A stretch of DNA of 64,000 bases, from the NCBI RefSeq assembly GCF_024345575.1, contig NZ_JAGQBJ010000005.1:124001-188000 (forward strand). The letters run 5' to 3'. Below, piece by piece: positions 38,801-48,498 of this stretch. The DNA comes from Cyanobium sp. Morenito 9A2. GTDB taxonomy: Bacteria; Cyanobacteriota; Cyanobacteriia; PCC-6307; Cyanobiaceae. Positions within the stretch are counted from its first letter, which is position 1. Each line of letters opens with the position of its first letter. The notes under the pieces were generated by a model. The model made no database searches. It saw only the letters and a list, made by a program, of their open reading frames with translations, and was not told where the DNA came from. The position numbers and the translations under genes are program-made.

Positions 38801-39967
38801 TCAGTTCTCCGGAGTACTGACCGCCAGCCGGGTGCCCGGGGCAGCTTCGTTGACCGGCATGCCGCTCCGCAGCAGAGCCGTGTTGCTCACCACGACCCTG
38901 TCTCCGGATTTCAGGCCGCTGATCAAGGGGAAGTGGTTGTTCTGAAGAAGACCCAGCTTGACCGCCACCTGCACCACCACCGGCTGCTGGGGGTTCTTGG
39001 CCGCCAGCAGCTCCAGTTTCCTTTTCTGCACCTCGGGCACCTGGGGAGAAGCCTTCAGCCGGGGCAGAATCGATTGAATCGGCACCACCTTGAAAACAAA
39101 GGGCTGGGACGCCTGCATCGTCACCGCCTGCACGGGCACTGCCAGGGAAGAGGCCTCCTCAGTGATGATTCGGTTGGTCACCACCAGGCCGTTCTTGAGT
39201 TTGCCGGTGAGGTTGGGGAACTCCGCCTTCACCAGCAGAGAATTGGGCGGAGAGGGATTCGTGGCGGTGGCGGGCGTGAAGTAGGGGGAAATGAACACCA
39301 CCCTCCCTTCCGACTTGACCTTGGGGGTGCCCTGGGAGGTCAGCAGGACCCGCTGACCCACCGCGACCCGGCCCAGTTGGGTGGAGGGCACATCCATGCG
39401 TGTCCAGAGTGAGCTGTTATCCACCACTCCTGTGATCGATTGGCCCTTGGTGACGAAATCGCCGAGCTTGACGCTGCTCAGATCACCGAGGATGCCATCG
39501 ATCGGCGCCTTCACGAAGGAGTAGCCCAAGGTGGCGGCGTCAGCTTTGGCCTGGTCTCGCGACTGGATCGCCTGGGTGATGTAGGAATCGCGGTCTTTGT
39601 TAGAAACCGCTCCCTGGTTGTTCAGGAAAACGTACCGCTCGGCGTTGATGCGATCCTTGCGCGCCTCTGCGGTGCTTGCGTTGAGCTGGGCGCTGGGCTG
39701 CACGTTATCCAGCACCAAGATGTGCTGGCCCTGACGCACTCTCTGACCCTGGGTGGCCAGGATCTTCACCACCCGTCCATCGGTCTCCGGCTTGAGCAGC
39801 ACATCGGCAATCGACTCCAGCTTGCTGACCACATCGATCCCCGGGCTGAAGGTCTGGGGGGCGATCGTCTGCGTCTGGACGATCAGCAGAGGCTGGGCAG
39901 GGGGCTTGCCGCCACCGCATCCGGCCAGAAGCACCAGGGGAAGCAGCGAGACCGCAGATTTGCGCAC
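38801..39967 (-). CDS. RND periplasmic adaptor (membrane fusion lipoprotein), copy B
   Basis: Adaptor of 388 aa with a lipobox LLAGC at residues 12-16, a lipoyl/hairpin region and beta-barrel regions of the HlyD/AcrA family (VVKILATQGQRVRQGQHILVLD is typical). It bridges the pump to the outer-membrane channel. It lies 9 nt before permease B and 27 nt after a small membrane protein. Confidence 0.93.
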   Translation of the reverse strand: MRKSAVSLLPLVLLAGCGGGKPPAQPLLIVQTQTIAPQTFSPGIDVVSKLESIADVLLKPETDGRVVKILATQGQRVRQGQHILVLDNVQPSAQLNASTAEARKDRINAERYVFLNNQGAVSNKDRDSYITQAIQSRDQAKADAATLGYSFVKAPIDGILGDLSSVKLGDFVTKGQSITGVVDNSSLWTRMDVPSTQLGRVAVGQRVLLTSQGTPKVKSEGRVVFISPYFTPATATNPSPPNSLLVKAEFPNLTGKLKNGLVVTNRIITEEASSLAVPVQAVTMQASQPFVFKVVPIQSILPRLKASPQVPEVQKRKLELLAAKNPQQPVVVQVAVKLGLLQNNHFPLISGLKSGDRVVVSNTALLRSGMPVNEAAPGTRLAVSTPEN

Positions 39968-39994
39968 GGAAAGAGCCCAACTGCGAACGCGAGG

Positions 39995-40312
39995 TTAGTC
40001 GCCCTTGGGCAGATCGTCCAAAGGCCTGTGGCGCTGGGGCCTCTGGCGCCGAGCTGCCGTGCGGGGTTGGCGGTGGTAGGCAGGATCGGGGTTGCGCTCC
40101 TGCAGCTGACGCACCGCTTCCAGCGTGAGGCCGGCCACGGCGCCGAAAGCGCAGAAAATCACAAAAAAGATCAGGTAGGTCCTGGGGCTCACCTGGGCCG
40201 GGGTGTTGGACACCACGGTCTTCAACATCAGGGCCATGGCGGCCCCCAGGGCGCCGCCGATGAGTGCTGCCAGGAGCACCTGGCGCCCGCGCAGGGGGAC
40301 CGGGGGCGCCAT
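39995..40312 (-). CDS. Small two-helix membrane protein within the RND operon
   Basis: A 105-aa protein with two hydrophobic segments (about residues 12-31 and 46-64) and a basic, proline-rich C-terminal tail. It overlaps the stop of permease A by one nucleotide and precedes adaptor B by 27 nt, so it is translated as part of the efflux operon. I do not recognise the family. A role as a pump accessory, comparable in size to AcrZ-like proteins, is speculation. Confidence 0.7.
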   Translation of the reverse strand: MAPPVPLRGRQVLLAALIGGALGAAMALMLKTVVSNTPAQVSPRTYLIFFVIFCAFGAVAGLTLEAVRQLQERNPDPAYHRQPRTAARRQRPQRHRPLDDLPKGD

Positions 40313-43300
40313 CAGGGGGAGGCTCCTTCGATCGCCACAGCCTCAGCTCCCTCCTCCGGCGGAGCGGAAGGGGGCGGCACCAACTGCTTCATCACCACGT
40401 AGAACACCGGCACCACCAGCAGCGAGAGGATCGTGGCCACCAGCAGGCCGCCGAACACCACCGTTCCGAGAGCCGACTGGCTGCGGGCCCCGGCGCCGCT
40501 CGCCAGCACCAGCGGCAGGAAGCCGAACAAGGAGGAGATGGCGGTCATGATGATTGGCCGCAGGCGGGAGCGGGCCGCCTCCCGGGCCGCCTCCAGGGCG
40601 CTGGCGCCGGCGGCCATGCGCTGGTTGGCGAGATCGACGATCAGGATCCCGTTCTTGGCCGCCAGGCCGATCAGCATCACCAGGCCCACCTGGGCGTAGA
40701 TGTTGAGCTCGTAGCCGCGGGCGCCCAGGAACGCCAGGGCCCCGAGCATGGCGGTGGGCACCGTCATCAGGATGATCAGCGGATCGCTGTAGCTCTCGTA
40801 CTGGGCCGCCAGCACCAGGTAAACCACAAGAATCCCGAGGGCGAAGATCACCACCGCCAGGGCACCGGCGTTCACCTCCTCCCTGGCGATGCCAGTCCAG
40901 TCGTAGCCGATGCCAGGCACATCAAGGCTCTTGAACAGCCCCAGGATGCCCTTGATCGCCTGGCCCGAGCTGCGCCCCGGGCCCGCCGAGCCCTCCACCC
41001 GGATGGCGCGGAAGAGGTTGAAGCGGGGAATGATCGAGGGGCCTGTGACCGGCTCCACCGTGAACACCTCCGCCAGGGACACCGGCTCGCCTCGGCTGTT
41101 AGTGACGAACAGGGACCGCAGCCGCTCCGGCGTGGCCCGGAAGGGGGCGTCCGCCTGCACATACACCCGCCGCACCCGGCCCTCCTGGAAGGTGTCGTTC
41201 ACGTAGGCCCCACCGAAGTAGAAGCTGAAGGTGCGCATCGCCTGGCCGTAGTCGAGGCCCAGGGAGGCGAGGCGATCACGGTCAACCGTGACGGAAAGCT
41301 GGGGCGATTCGGCGCTGAACTGAGTGAACACACGGCTGAACAGCGGCCGGCCATCGGGCCGCGCCTGGTTGGCCTTGGCGATCAGCTGGCCCGCCACCCC
41401 CGAGAACTGAGGCAGGGAGAGGCCACCCCCGCTCTGATCCAGGAGCTGGAACTCGAAGCCGCCGGAGGCGCCGTAGCCGGGGATGGAGGGGGGCTCCACC
41501 ACGAACACCCGGGCCCCATCGATCACCGAGAGCTTGCGGTTCAGCCGCTCCACGATCGCGTTCACCGACTGGTCCGCATCGCCGCGGTCATCCCAATTTT
41601 TGGTGCCGAAGAAAAACAGGCCGCGGTTGGGCGCATTGCCATCGAGGCTGGCGCCGCTGAAGATCGCCGCCGAACTGATGTCGCTCTCGCTGCGCAGGAT
41701 CTCCGCCACCCGGGCATTGATGCGGCGGGTGTTCTGCTCCGAGGTGCCGTCGGGGGCCTGCACAAAGCCGATGGCATAACCCTGATCCTCCACCGGCACG
41801 AACCCCGACGGGATGGCATTGAACGCCACACCGGTGAGCACCACCCCCCCCAAGAGCAGGGCCATCACCAGCGTGCGACGGCCCAGGACCCAGGCCAGAG
41901 CACCGTTGTAGCGCTCTTCAAAGCCGCCATAGAAACGGTTGAACCCCCTGAAGATCGAGGGGGTGAACCAGCCCAGGGCCAGGCCCAACAGGCCGAACAG
42001 CAACATCGGCAGGGGCCTGGTGAGGCTTCCGCTCCTGAGCAGGCCATAGATGGCCCCGATCACCACACCGCCGATGGCATAGATCCGGCGGGTCGGCGGC
42101 GGACTCTCGCGGGCCAGCAGCAGGGCTGAAAGCATCGGAGAGAAGGTGAGGGCGTTGAAGGTGGAGATCGCCACCGAAAAGATGATCGTGGCGGCGAACT
42201 GCTTGTAGATCGTGCCGGTGGCGCCGGGGAAGAACAGCACCGGCAGGAACACCGCGAACAACACCAGGGAGGTGGCGATCACCGCTCCGAACAGCTCGTT
42301 CATGGTGGCCATGGCGGCCGCCATGGCTGAGAGCCCTTCCTTCTTCTTGGTGGAGGTGTCCTCGATCACGGTGATGGCGTCATCCACCACCAGGCCCGTG
42401 GCCAGCACCAGACCGAACAGGGTGAGCTGGTTGAGCGAAAAGCCGAAGGCCATCACGAAGGCGAAGGTGCCCACCAGGGCCACCGGAATGGCGATTCCCG
42501 GCACGAGTGTCGCCTTCCAGTCCTGGAGAAACAGAAACAGGATCAGCACCACCAGCAGCACGGCGTCCCGCAGGGAGCCCGTCACCCCCTCGATCGAGGC
42601 GTTGATGAAGTCGGTGTTGTCATAGATGATCTCCTTTCGTATCCCTGGCGGCAGGGTGGCCACGAAGGTGTCGAGCACCTCCTTGACCCCATTGGACACC
42701 TCGAGGGCATTGCTGCCGCTGAGCTGATACACCGCCAGGCCCACCGAGGGCACCCCGCGCAGGTCAGTGGCCCCCACATCGAAGCTTTCACCCCCCAGCT
42801 CGACGCGGCCCACATCGCGCAGGCGGATCAGGCCCCCATCCGGGGTGGTGCGCAGAATCATGCGCCCGAATTCCTCGTTGGTGCGCAGCCGTCCCTGCAG
42901 CTGCACGGTGAAGGTGAACTGCTGGCCATCGGGCGCCGGTGCACCGCCCACCCGGCCGGCCGGCACCAGGCGGTTCTGGGAGCTCAGGGCCGCCACCACA
43001 TCAGAGGACGTGAGCCGGTTGGCGGCCAGCCGATCGGGGTCGAGCCAGAGGCGGACCGCCAGCTGACGGTTGCCGAAGTAGGCGATGCTGCCCACACCCC
43101 GCACCCGGCGCAGGGCGTCGGTGAGGTTCTGATCGAGCAGGCCGCTGATCGTCTCGATGCTGAAGGGGTTAGCCGGGTCTTCGCTCACGAAGTTGGCCAC
43201 CAGCAGGATTGAATTGGAGGCCTGGTTGACCACCACCCCCGACTGGCGAACTTCTTCGGGGAGCTGCGGCTGGGCCAGGGCCACCCGGTTCTGCACGTTC

Positions 43301-43620
43301 ACCTGGTTGATGTCGCCGTCGGTGCCGCTGGCGAAGGAGACCGTGATCGCGCTGGTGCCGTCGGCAGAACTGTTGGAGCTGATGAACTCCATGTTCTGGA
43401 CGCCATTGATCTGCTGCTCCAGCACGGAGGTGACGCCCTGCTCGACGCTGAGCGCATCGGCGCCGTTGTAGCGGGCGGTGACCTGCACGGTGGGCGGGGC
43501 GATGTCCGGCAGGTTCTCGACCGGCAGCAACGGAATGGCGATCAGCCCGGCGAACACGATCAGCAGGCTGCACACCACGGTGAGCACCGGCCGGACGATG
43601 AAGTTATTGGAGGGGGACAT
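40312..43620 (-). CDS. RND multidrug efflux permease (HAE1/AcrB-type), copy A
   Basis: Inner-membrane pump of 1102 aa, a paralogue of the permease at 35531-38791. It shares the start NFIVRPVLTVVCSLLIVFAGLIAI and the proton-relay block GLVLATGLVVDDAITVIEDT, followed by KKKEGLS. It also carries an extra hydrophobic insertion after TM6 (GGVVIGAIYGLLRSG). It lies 14 nt after adaptor A. Two full RND systems in one operon probably arose by duplication, and the sequence divergence suggests different substrates. Confidence 0.95.
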   Translation of the reverse strand: MSPSNNFIVRPVLTVVCSLLIVFAGLIAIPLLPVENLPDIAPPTVQVTARYNGADALSVEQGVTSVLEQQINGVQNMEFISSNSSADGTSAITVSFASGTDGDINQVNVQNRVALAQPQLPEEVRQSGVVVNQASNSILLVANFVSEDPANPFSIETISGLLDQNLTDALRRVRGVGSIAYFGNRQLAVRLWLDPDRLAANRLTSSDVVAALSSQNRLVPAGRVGGAPAPDGQQFTFTVQLQGRLRTNEEFGRMILRTTPDGGLIRLRDVGRVELGGESFDVGATDLRGVPSVGLAVYQLSGSNALEVSNGVKEVLDTFVATLPPGIRKEIIYDNTDFINASIEGVTGSLRDAVLLVVLILFLFLQDWKATLVPGIAIPVALVGTFAFVMAFGFSLNQLTLFGLVLATGLVVDDAITVIEDTSTKKKEGLSAMAAAMATMNELFGAVIATSLVLFAVFLPVLFFPGATGTIYKQFAATIIFSVAISTFNALTFSPMLSALLLARESPPPTRRIYAIGGVVIGAIYGLLRSGSLTRPLPMLLFGLLGLALGWFTPSIFRGFNRFYGGFEERYNGALAWVLGRRTLVMALLLGGVVLTGVAFNAIPSGFVPVEDQGYAIGFVQAPDGTSEQNTRRINARVAEILRSESDISSAAIFSGASLDGNAPNRGLFFFGTKNWDDRGDADQSVNAIVERLNRKLSVIDGARVFVVEPPSIPGYGASGGFEFQLLDQSGGGLSLPQFSGVAGQLIAKANQARPDGRPLFSRVFTQFSAESPQLSVTVDRDRLASLGLDYGQAMRTFSFYFGGAYVNDTFQEGRVRRVYVQADAPFRATPERLRSLFVTNSRGEPVSLAEVFTVEPVTGPSIIPRFNLFRAIRVEGSAGPGRSSGQAIKGILGLFKSLDVPGIGYDWTGIAREEVNAGALAVVIFALGILVVYLVLAAQYESYSDPLIILMTVPTAMLGALAFLGARGYELNIYAQVGLVMLIGLAAKNGILIVDLANQRMAAGASALEAAREAARSRLRPIIMTAISSLFGFLPLVLASGAGARSQSALGTVVFGGLLVATILSLLVVPVFYVVMKQLVPPPSAPPEEGAEAVAIEGASP

Positions 43621-43634
43621 CGTTTACAGGCCGC

Positions 43635-44738
43635 TCAATTCGCTGCCACCGGCACCCCGTGGCGCAGGTTGAGGAGGTTGGAGGTGACCACCTGCTGGCC
43701 GGGTTGAAGACCACGCTGCACAGGAAAACGGTTGTTCTGCACTGGCCCCAGGCTGACCGGGACCTGCAGGGCAAACATGGTGCCCGGTGGCAGGCGGCGG
43801 GCGGCCTCCAGCACCGGCGCCGGCGGCTTGGTGGCCTCCAGCTCGGCGAGGCTGCCGGGGCTGAACACGAAGCTCTGGCCCGAGGTCTGGATCACAGCCT
43901 CAAACGGCACCGAGAGCTGCTCCTGCTCAGCGAGCACCAGCCGGGTGCGCACCCGCAGCCCATTGCGCAGCACCCCATCGGGGTTGGCGAAGGCCGCCTT
44001 CACCAGCAGTGACTGACTGCCGGCGTTCACAGTCGGATCGATTGAATCGACGCGACCGTTGGCGAGGGTGCGACCGGTGAGCGGATCCTTGATCACCACC
44101 AACTGTCCGGGCCGCACGCGGCTGGAGAGCGCCGCCGGCACATCGACCCGCGCCATCAACTCGGCGTTGCTCACCACCTTGGTGAGCTCCTGACCGGTGG
44201 CGATCACATCGCCGGCCTTCACCTTCAGGTCGCTGATCACCCCGGCGATCGGAGCGCGCAGATCGCGGAAGGCCAGGTCGGCTTCCCGGGAGATCACCGC
44301 CTGGCGCGAGGAGAGGTAGGCCGCCCGCAGTTCATCGCGCTGAAGGGCGCTGGCCGCCCCCTCCCGGGCCAGAAACTCGAAGCGCGCATAGTTGAGCTTG
44401 TCCTTTTCCAGCTGGGCCCGCAGGCTGGCCACCGAGGCCTCCACCTGCACCTGATCGAGCACCAGCAGCTGCTGGCCGGCACTCACCCGGTCCCCCTGGC
44501 GCACGTTCAGGCGCAGAATACGGCCGCCGGCCTGGGCGGCGAGCTGCACGAGCTTGTCGGATTCGAGGGTGCTGACCGTATCGACCCCATCGCTGAAGCG
44601 CGCCGGGGAGACCGCTGCCGTGGCCACAGGAAGCACCCTCGGCCGCACCGCCTCCGGCTTCTGGCAACCCGCCAGCGCCACCAGCAGGCCAGCGGCGCCC
44701 AGGCCGACGAGGAAAAGGCGCGACACAACCAACGGCAA
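43635..44738 (-). CDS. RND periplasmic adaptor (membrane fusion lipoprotein), copy A
   Basis: Adaptor of 367 aa with a lipobox ALAGC near residues 21-25 and HlyD/AcrA-type core (ILRLNVRQGDRVSAGQQLLVLD; IAGVISDLKVKAGDVI). It is the first gene of the five-gene efflux operon and is divergent from the RarA-type gene, so the promoter is expected in or near 44739-44833. Confidence 0.93.
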   Translation of the reverse strand: MPLVVSRLFLVGLGAAGLLVALAGCQKPEAVRPRVLPVATAAVSPARFSDGVDTVSTLESDKLVQLAAQAGGRILRLNVRQGDRVSAGQQLLVLDQVQVEASVASLRAQLEKDKLNYARFEFLAREGAASALQRDELRAAYLSSRQAVISREADLAFRDLRAPIAGVISDLKVKAGDVIATGQELTKVVSNAELMARVDVPAALSSRVRPGQLVVIKDPLTGRTLANGRVDSIDPTVNAGSQSLLVKAAFANPDGVLRNGLRVRTRLVLAEQEQLSVPFEAVIQTSGQSFVFSPGSLAELEATKPPAPVLEAARRLPPGTMFALQVPVSLGPVQNNRFPVQRGLQPGQQVVTSNLLNLRHGVPVAAN

Positions 44739-44833
44739 ACTCCGTCAGAGTCTGCCCCCCTGCCTACCCTTTGCAACCGGCCCGCCCTCTCCTGGCTGGA
44801 GTTCCCTGGAATCAGCGCCCTGTGGGGTTCAGT

Positions 44834-47071
44834 GTGAGCGAGCCAGCCGGCTACGACCTGTTCGCCCACCAGGAGGACCGCCATCGAGCCAAGGTGGCGC
44901 CGCTGGCGGATCGCCTGCGCCCACAAACGCTCGAGGATTTCGCCGGCCAGGAGGAGATCCTTGGGCCCGGACGCCTGCTGCGCCGGGCGATCATCGCCGA
45001 TCGGGTGGGCAACCTCATCCTGCACGGCCCCCCCGGGGTCGGCAAAACCACCCTCGCCCGGATCATCGCCGGCAGCACCCGGGCCCACTTCAGCAGCCTC
45101 AATGCCGTGCTGGCGGGGGTCAAAGATCTGCGCGCCGAGGTGGAGGCCGCCCGCGACCGGCTGGGGAAGCACGGCTTGCGCACCCTGCTGTTCATCGATG
45201 AGGTGCACCGCTTCAACAGCGCCCAGCAGGACGCCCTGCTGCCCTGGGTGGAGAACGGCACGGTCACCCTGATCGGCGCCACCACCGAAAACCCCTTCTT
45301 CGAGGTGAACAAGGCGCTGGTGAGCCGCTCGCGTCTGTTCCGGCTCCAGCCCCTGGAACCCCGCCACCTGCGCCAGCTGCTGGAGCGCGCCCTCACCGAC
45401 CGCGAGCGCGGCTATGGCGAGCGACGGGTGGAACTGGCGCCCGAGGCGGCCGATCACCTGCTGGATGTGGCCGCAGGGGATGCCCGCAGCCTGCTCAATG
45501 CCCTTGAGCTGGCGGTGGAGACCACCGATCCCGGCGCCGATGGCGTGATCCACATCGATCTGGCGATCGCCGAGGAATCGATCCAGCAGCGGGCGGTGCT
45601 CTACGACAAGCAGGGGGACGCCCACTTCGACACCATCAGCGCCTTCATCAAGTCGCTGCGGGGCAGTGACCCGGACGCGGCCCTGTTCTGGCTGGCGCGC
45701 ATGGTGGAGGCGGGCGAAAACCCGCGCTTCATCTTCCGGCGCATGCTGATCTCCGCCGGAGAAGACATCGGCCTGGCCGATCCCCAGGCGGTGGTGGTGG
45801 TGGAGGCCTGTGCCGCCGCCTTCGAGCGCGTGGGGCTGCCGGAGGGGCTGTACCCCCTGGCCCAGGCCGCCCTTTACCTGGCAGGCACCGAGAAGAGCAA
45901 CAGCCTGCTGGGCTTCTTCGACGCCCTCAAGAGCGTGCGCGCGGCCAACCGCCAGGAGGTGCCCTCCCACCTGCGCGATGCCAGCCGCGACGGAGCGGCC
46001 TTCGGCGACGGGGTGGGCTACCGCTACCCCCATGCCTATGCCGAGCACTGGGTGGCCCAGCAATATCTTCCCGGGGCCCTGCAGGGGGAGGTCTTCTGGC
46101 AGCCAGGGCGGACCGGTTGGGAGGGGGAGCGGCGCCAGCGCCTGCAGCGGCGACGGGCGGCCCAACTGGCGGCCGCGGCCGAATCGGCCGCCGAGGGGGA
46201 GAGCTTCGCCCCCCTCAGCAGCGGCCCCGAGGATCCAGCCCTGGAGCGCTGGCTCCGGCGGCAACTGGGGGCGGAAGGGGAGCGACTCGATCAACTACGC
46301 CAGCGGTTCTGGCAGAACGCCCATTGGCAGCGGCACGGCCGCACCCTGGTCCTGGAGGCCCGTTCCTTGCTCTGGGCCCTCGACCCTCTGGAGGCCACGC
46401 CGGAAGGGGGCGTGGTGCTTCACGTGGTTGAGGTGGGGGATCAAGAGCGACTCACGGCCCAACTGGACCTGCTCGACGACCTGCGCCGACCCCACCTGCT
46501 ACGGGCCGCCCTCAAGGATCCGGAGGCCTTGGTGCGGCAGCTGGAACCTGGGCATCGCTTCGAAACCCTGGCGGCCCGCAACCCCTGGCGCGGCGCCGAC
46601 CCCGAAACAGTGTCGGCCTGGCTTGAAACGATCGAGCGGCTGGCCGCCCCGGGCGCTGAACTGCGGCTGCTGTTCTCCGAGCCGCAACTGGGGCCCGCGG
46701 CGGCCCTGGTGGAACTGACCAGGGCCGCTGGCCCAACCCCACGGCTGGAGGCACTGGAGCAAGCGATCAGCCTCGAAGGACCCTGGTTGCGCAGCAGCCC
46801 CGATCCAGAAGCCCTCGGGACCGAGTTGAAAGAGCGGGGTTGGACGCTGGAGTCGCAGGACTGGAGCGAACCGCTGAGCCTGGAGCTCAACGATGCTGTG
46901 ATCGAGCGCTGGTTCGCCCCTGGGGCGCCTTACCGCCAGAAGCTGGAGCAGACCCTGGGCACGGGGGCGATCGAAACCCTGCACCAGGTCTTTCTGACCC
47001 AGCGCGGCCGACCGCTGCCCCAGCGGCTCGGGCACCAGCTGCTGATCTCCCGCCGCCCGGGGCCGCCATGA
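44834..47071 (+). CDS. rarA: RarA/MgsA-type AAA+ ATPase fused to a C-terminal domain
   Basis: Replication-associated recombination ATPase. Residues about 1-430 match RarA, with Walker A HGPPGVGKTTLARIIAG, Walker B LLFIDEVHRFN, sensor 1 GATTENP and the tetramerisation part ending in HYAEHWV-like HAYAEHWVAQQYLPG. RarA is normally about 440 aa; here 745 aa from the GTG chosen, with roughly 300 extra residues. The extra part has LVLEARSLLWALDPLE and VLHVVEVGDQERLTAQL and may be a degenerate methyltransferase-like domain, a fusion known from cyanobacteria. The frame is open upstream to 44771. Its stop overlaps the opposing terminator. Confidence 0.9.
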   Translation: MSEPAGYDLFAHQEDRHRAKVAPLADRLRPQTLEDFAGQEEILGPGRLLRRAIIADRVGNLILHGPPGVGKTTLARIIAGSTRAHFSSLNAVLAGVKDLRAEVEAARDRLGKHGLRTLLFIDEVHRFNSAQQDALLPWVENGTVTLIGATTENPFFEVNKALVSRSRLFRLQPLEPRHLRQLLERALTDRERGYGERRVELAPEAADHLLDVAAGDARSLLNALELAVETTDPGADGVIHIDLAIAEESIQQRAVLYDKQGDAHFDTISAFIKSLRGSDPDAALFWLARMVEAGENPRFIFRRMLISAGEDIGLADPQAVVVVEACAAAFERVGLPEGLYPLAQAALYLAGTEKSNSLLGFFDALKSVRAANRQEVPSHLRDASRDGAAFGDGVGYRYPHAYAEHWVAQQYLPGALQGEVFWQPGRTGWEGERRQRLQRRRAAQLAAAAESAAEGESFAPLSSGPEDPALERWLRRQLGAEGERLDQLRQRFWQNAHWQRHGRTLVLEARSLLWALDPLEATPEGGVVLHVVEVGDQERLTAQLDLLDDLRRPHLLRAALKDPEALVRQLEPGHRFETLAARNPWRGADPETVSAWLETIERLAAPGAELRLLFSEPQLGPAAALVELTRAAGPTPRLEALEQAISLEGPWLRSSPDPEALGTELKERGWTLESQDWSEPLSLELNDAVIERWFAPGAPYRQKLEQTLGTGAIETLHQVFLTQRGRPLPQRLGHQLLISRRPGPP

Positions 47072-47094
47072 AAAAGCCCCGGCCTAGCCGGGGC
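47071..47094 (-). terminator. Terminator of the DUF1400 gene
   Basis: On the minus strand an 8-bp perfect stem GCCCCGGC / GCCGGGGC with a 3-nt loop is followed by five T residues. It touches the last base of the opposing RarA stop codon. Confidence 0.88.
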
Positions 47095-47116
47095 AGGGAG
47101 CCGAGGGCCCGGGGGC

Positions 47117-47788
47117 TCACCAGAGGCCGCGGATGGCCTCGGGAGCCGGCGCAGGCGCCGCCATGGGCTCTGGACGGACAGCGGCGATGGGTCCTGTCAG
47201 CTGGTTGGCCTGGATGCAGGCGGGCAGGAAGACGTACCAGCTGAGCAGCGAGGTGCACTGGGCCTCACCCACGCACTTGCCTTCGGCGCAGACGTTTTGC
47301 TTACCGTCGTAGGTGTTGCAGGTGTCGGCCAGGCGGTAGTCAACCGGCAGGTTGCCCATGATCTCGGCCGAGGAGATCGTGCCATCGACGGACGAGGCGA
47401 TGATCGAGCTGCGCAGCGATTCCACGGCGTAGGTGGACTGGGACCAGTAGGGGAAGTAGCTGCGGGAGGCGTTCTTGAGGAACTTCACACCCGCGTCGGA
47501 GTAAAGGAAGTTCGAGACACCCACCAGATCGACGCTGTAGGGCTTGGCCAGACCGGTGCGCAGTTCGCTGGCGCTCCAGCCCGAGCGGGAGATCCCCGAA
47601 GCAAGACCCCGGTCGGTGACATCACCGCTGCCGATGAAGGTCTTGAAGGCATCGAGGTTGGTGGACCACACCGCACCGCCGGAGTTCCAGCGCACGGGGA
47701 GATCGTTGTCGACTGCCGCGGAAGCGGGCAGGGCAACGGTGGCGAGGGTGGCTCCGATCATCAGACCGGCGGCAAGACGCTTGATCAC
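47117..47788 (-). CDS. Secreted DUF1400-domain protein
   Basis: Protein of 223 aa with a clear signal peptide (MIKRLAAGLMIGATLATVAL, cleaved near ASA-A) and a region at about 40-150 resembling the DUF1400 domain found at the N-terminus of cyanobacterial alpha/beta hydrolases (ELRTGLAKPYSVDLVGVSNFLYSDAGVKFL). No hydrolase domain follows; instead there is a cysteine-rich segment (six cysteines) and a Pro/Ala tail. It is therefore a stand-alone version with unknown role in the periplasm or outside the cell. Confidence 0.75.
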   Translation of the reverse strand: MIKRLAAGLMIGATLATVALPASAAVDNDLPVRWNSGGAVWSTNLDAFKTFIGSGDVTDRGLASGISRSGWSASELRTGLAKPYSVDLVGVSNFLYSDAGVKFLKNASRSYFPYWSQSTYAVESLRSSIIASSVDGTISSAEIMGNLPVDYRLADTCNTYDGKQNVCAEGKCVGEAQCTSLLSWYVFLPACIQANQLTGPIAAVRPEPMAAPAPAPEAIRGLW

Positions 47789-47963
47789 GGATGTGGCTTG
47801 GAGTACATCGAAGTCAACCTAGGCGCTGGAGTAACACTTGCCAACAACTCCGAAAGTCCTCTTGCGGGTCTCGAAACAACCCTCCCTGGCCGATGACAAA
47901 CAATGCCCTTGGGTTGACAGCCTGCTCGTGGGAAGGGCGAGCGCCATCGCCACGGGGCGCGTC

Positions 47964-48470
47964 TTACCCCCGGCGCTGCCGACGTTCCGGGGTCCTCAGT
48001 TCGATCCAGCCCTCTGGGCACTGCAGTCGGCCGGCGCGCAGGGCAAAGGGTCCCGGGGTGCCCTCACCGCGACAACTCACCGCCCGCGGGGCATTGTTCA
48101 CACCCTCGACCCGGCCGATGTAACGCTCTCCTCCCCCTTCGCTGGGGGCGAGCCGCAGTTCGATGCTGCCGGGCCCACTCACCACCCGGGCCGTCATGTC
48201 GTCGGGGGGCTCCAGGCCGATCACATCGAGGTAGGGGGTAAAACCACCCCAGACGAAGCGGGTGATCTGGCCACCCACGAAGCGATCGAGGCTGATGGCG
48301 GCCCGTTCACGGCTGTCCTGGAGAGCTTCTTGGTGCTCCAGCTCGGCCAGCATCCGATCACTGCCCGTGCCGTTGCGGCGGCCCAGCGGGGGCTCCAGCG
48401 GCAGGTCGAGCAGACCGGCCAGGCCGAGCAGGCCCAAGGCGGCGATCACGACGAGGCGAAGGGCGACCAC
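47964..48470 (-). CDS. Membrane-anchored hypothetical protein
   Basis: About 168 aa with one N-terminal hydrophobic segment (VVALRLVVIAALGLLGLAGLL) and a polar, probably periplasmic domain containing QITRFVWGGFTPYLDVIGLEPPDDMTARV-like sequence, split here for length, and two cysteines. The start is unsure: GTG 48470 or TTG 48473 place it just after the phosphopantetheinyl transferase gene, while the open frame runs back to 48593 inside it. Family not recognised, though its composition and position look like a real gene. Confidence 0.65.
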   Translation of the reverse strand: MVALRLVVIAALGLLGLAGLLDLPLEPPLGRRNGTGSDRMLAELEHQEALQDSRERAAISLDRFVGGQITRFVWGGFTPYLDVIGLEPPDDMTARVVSGPGSIELRLAPSEGGGERYIGRVEGVNNAPRAVSCRGEGTPGPFALRAGRLQCPEGWIELRTPERRQRRG

Positions 48471-48498
48471 CAACTTGGCCAGGGCGGCTGGGCGGACC

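Noticed and set aside
40264-42129. 621-codon plus-strand frame opposite RND pump A
   Set aside because: Antisense shadow rich in Gly, His, Gln and Arg; the minus strand has all RND motifs.
44507-46294. 595-codon minus-strand frame opposite rarA
   Set aside because: Antisense to the AAA+ motifs of RarA; composition-driven open frame.
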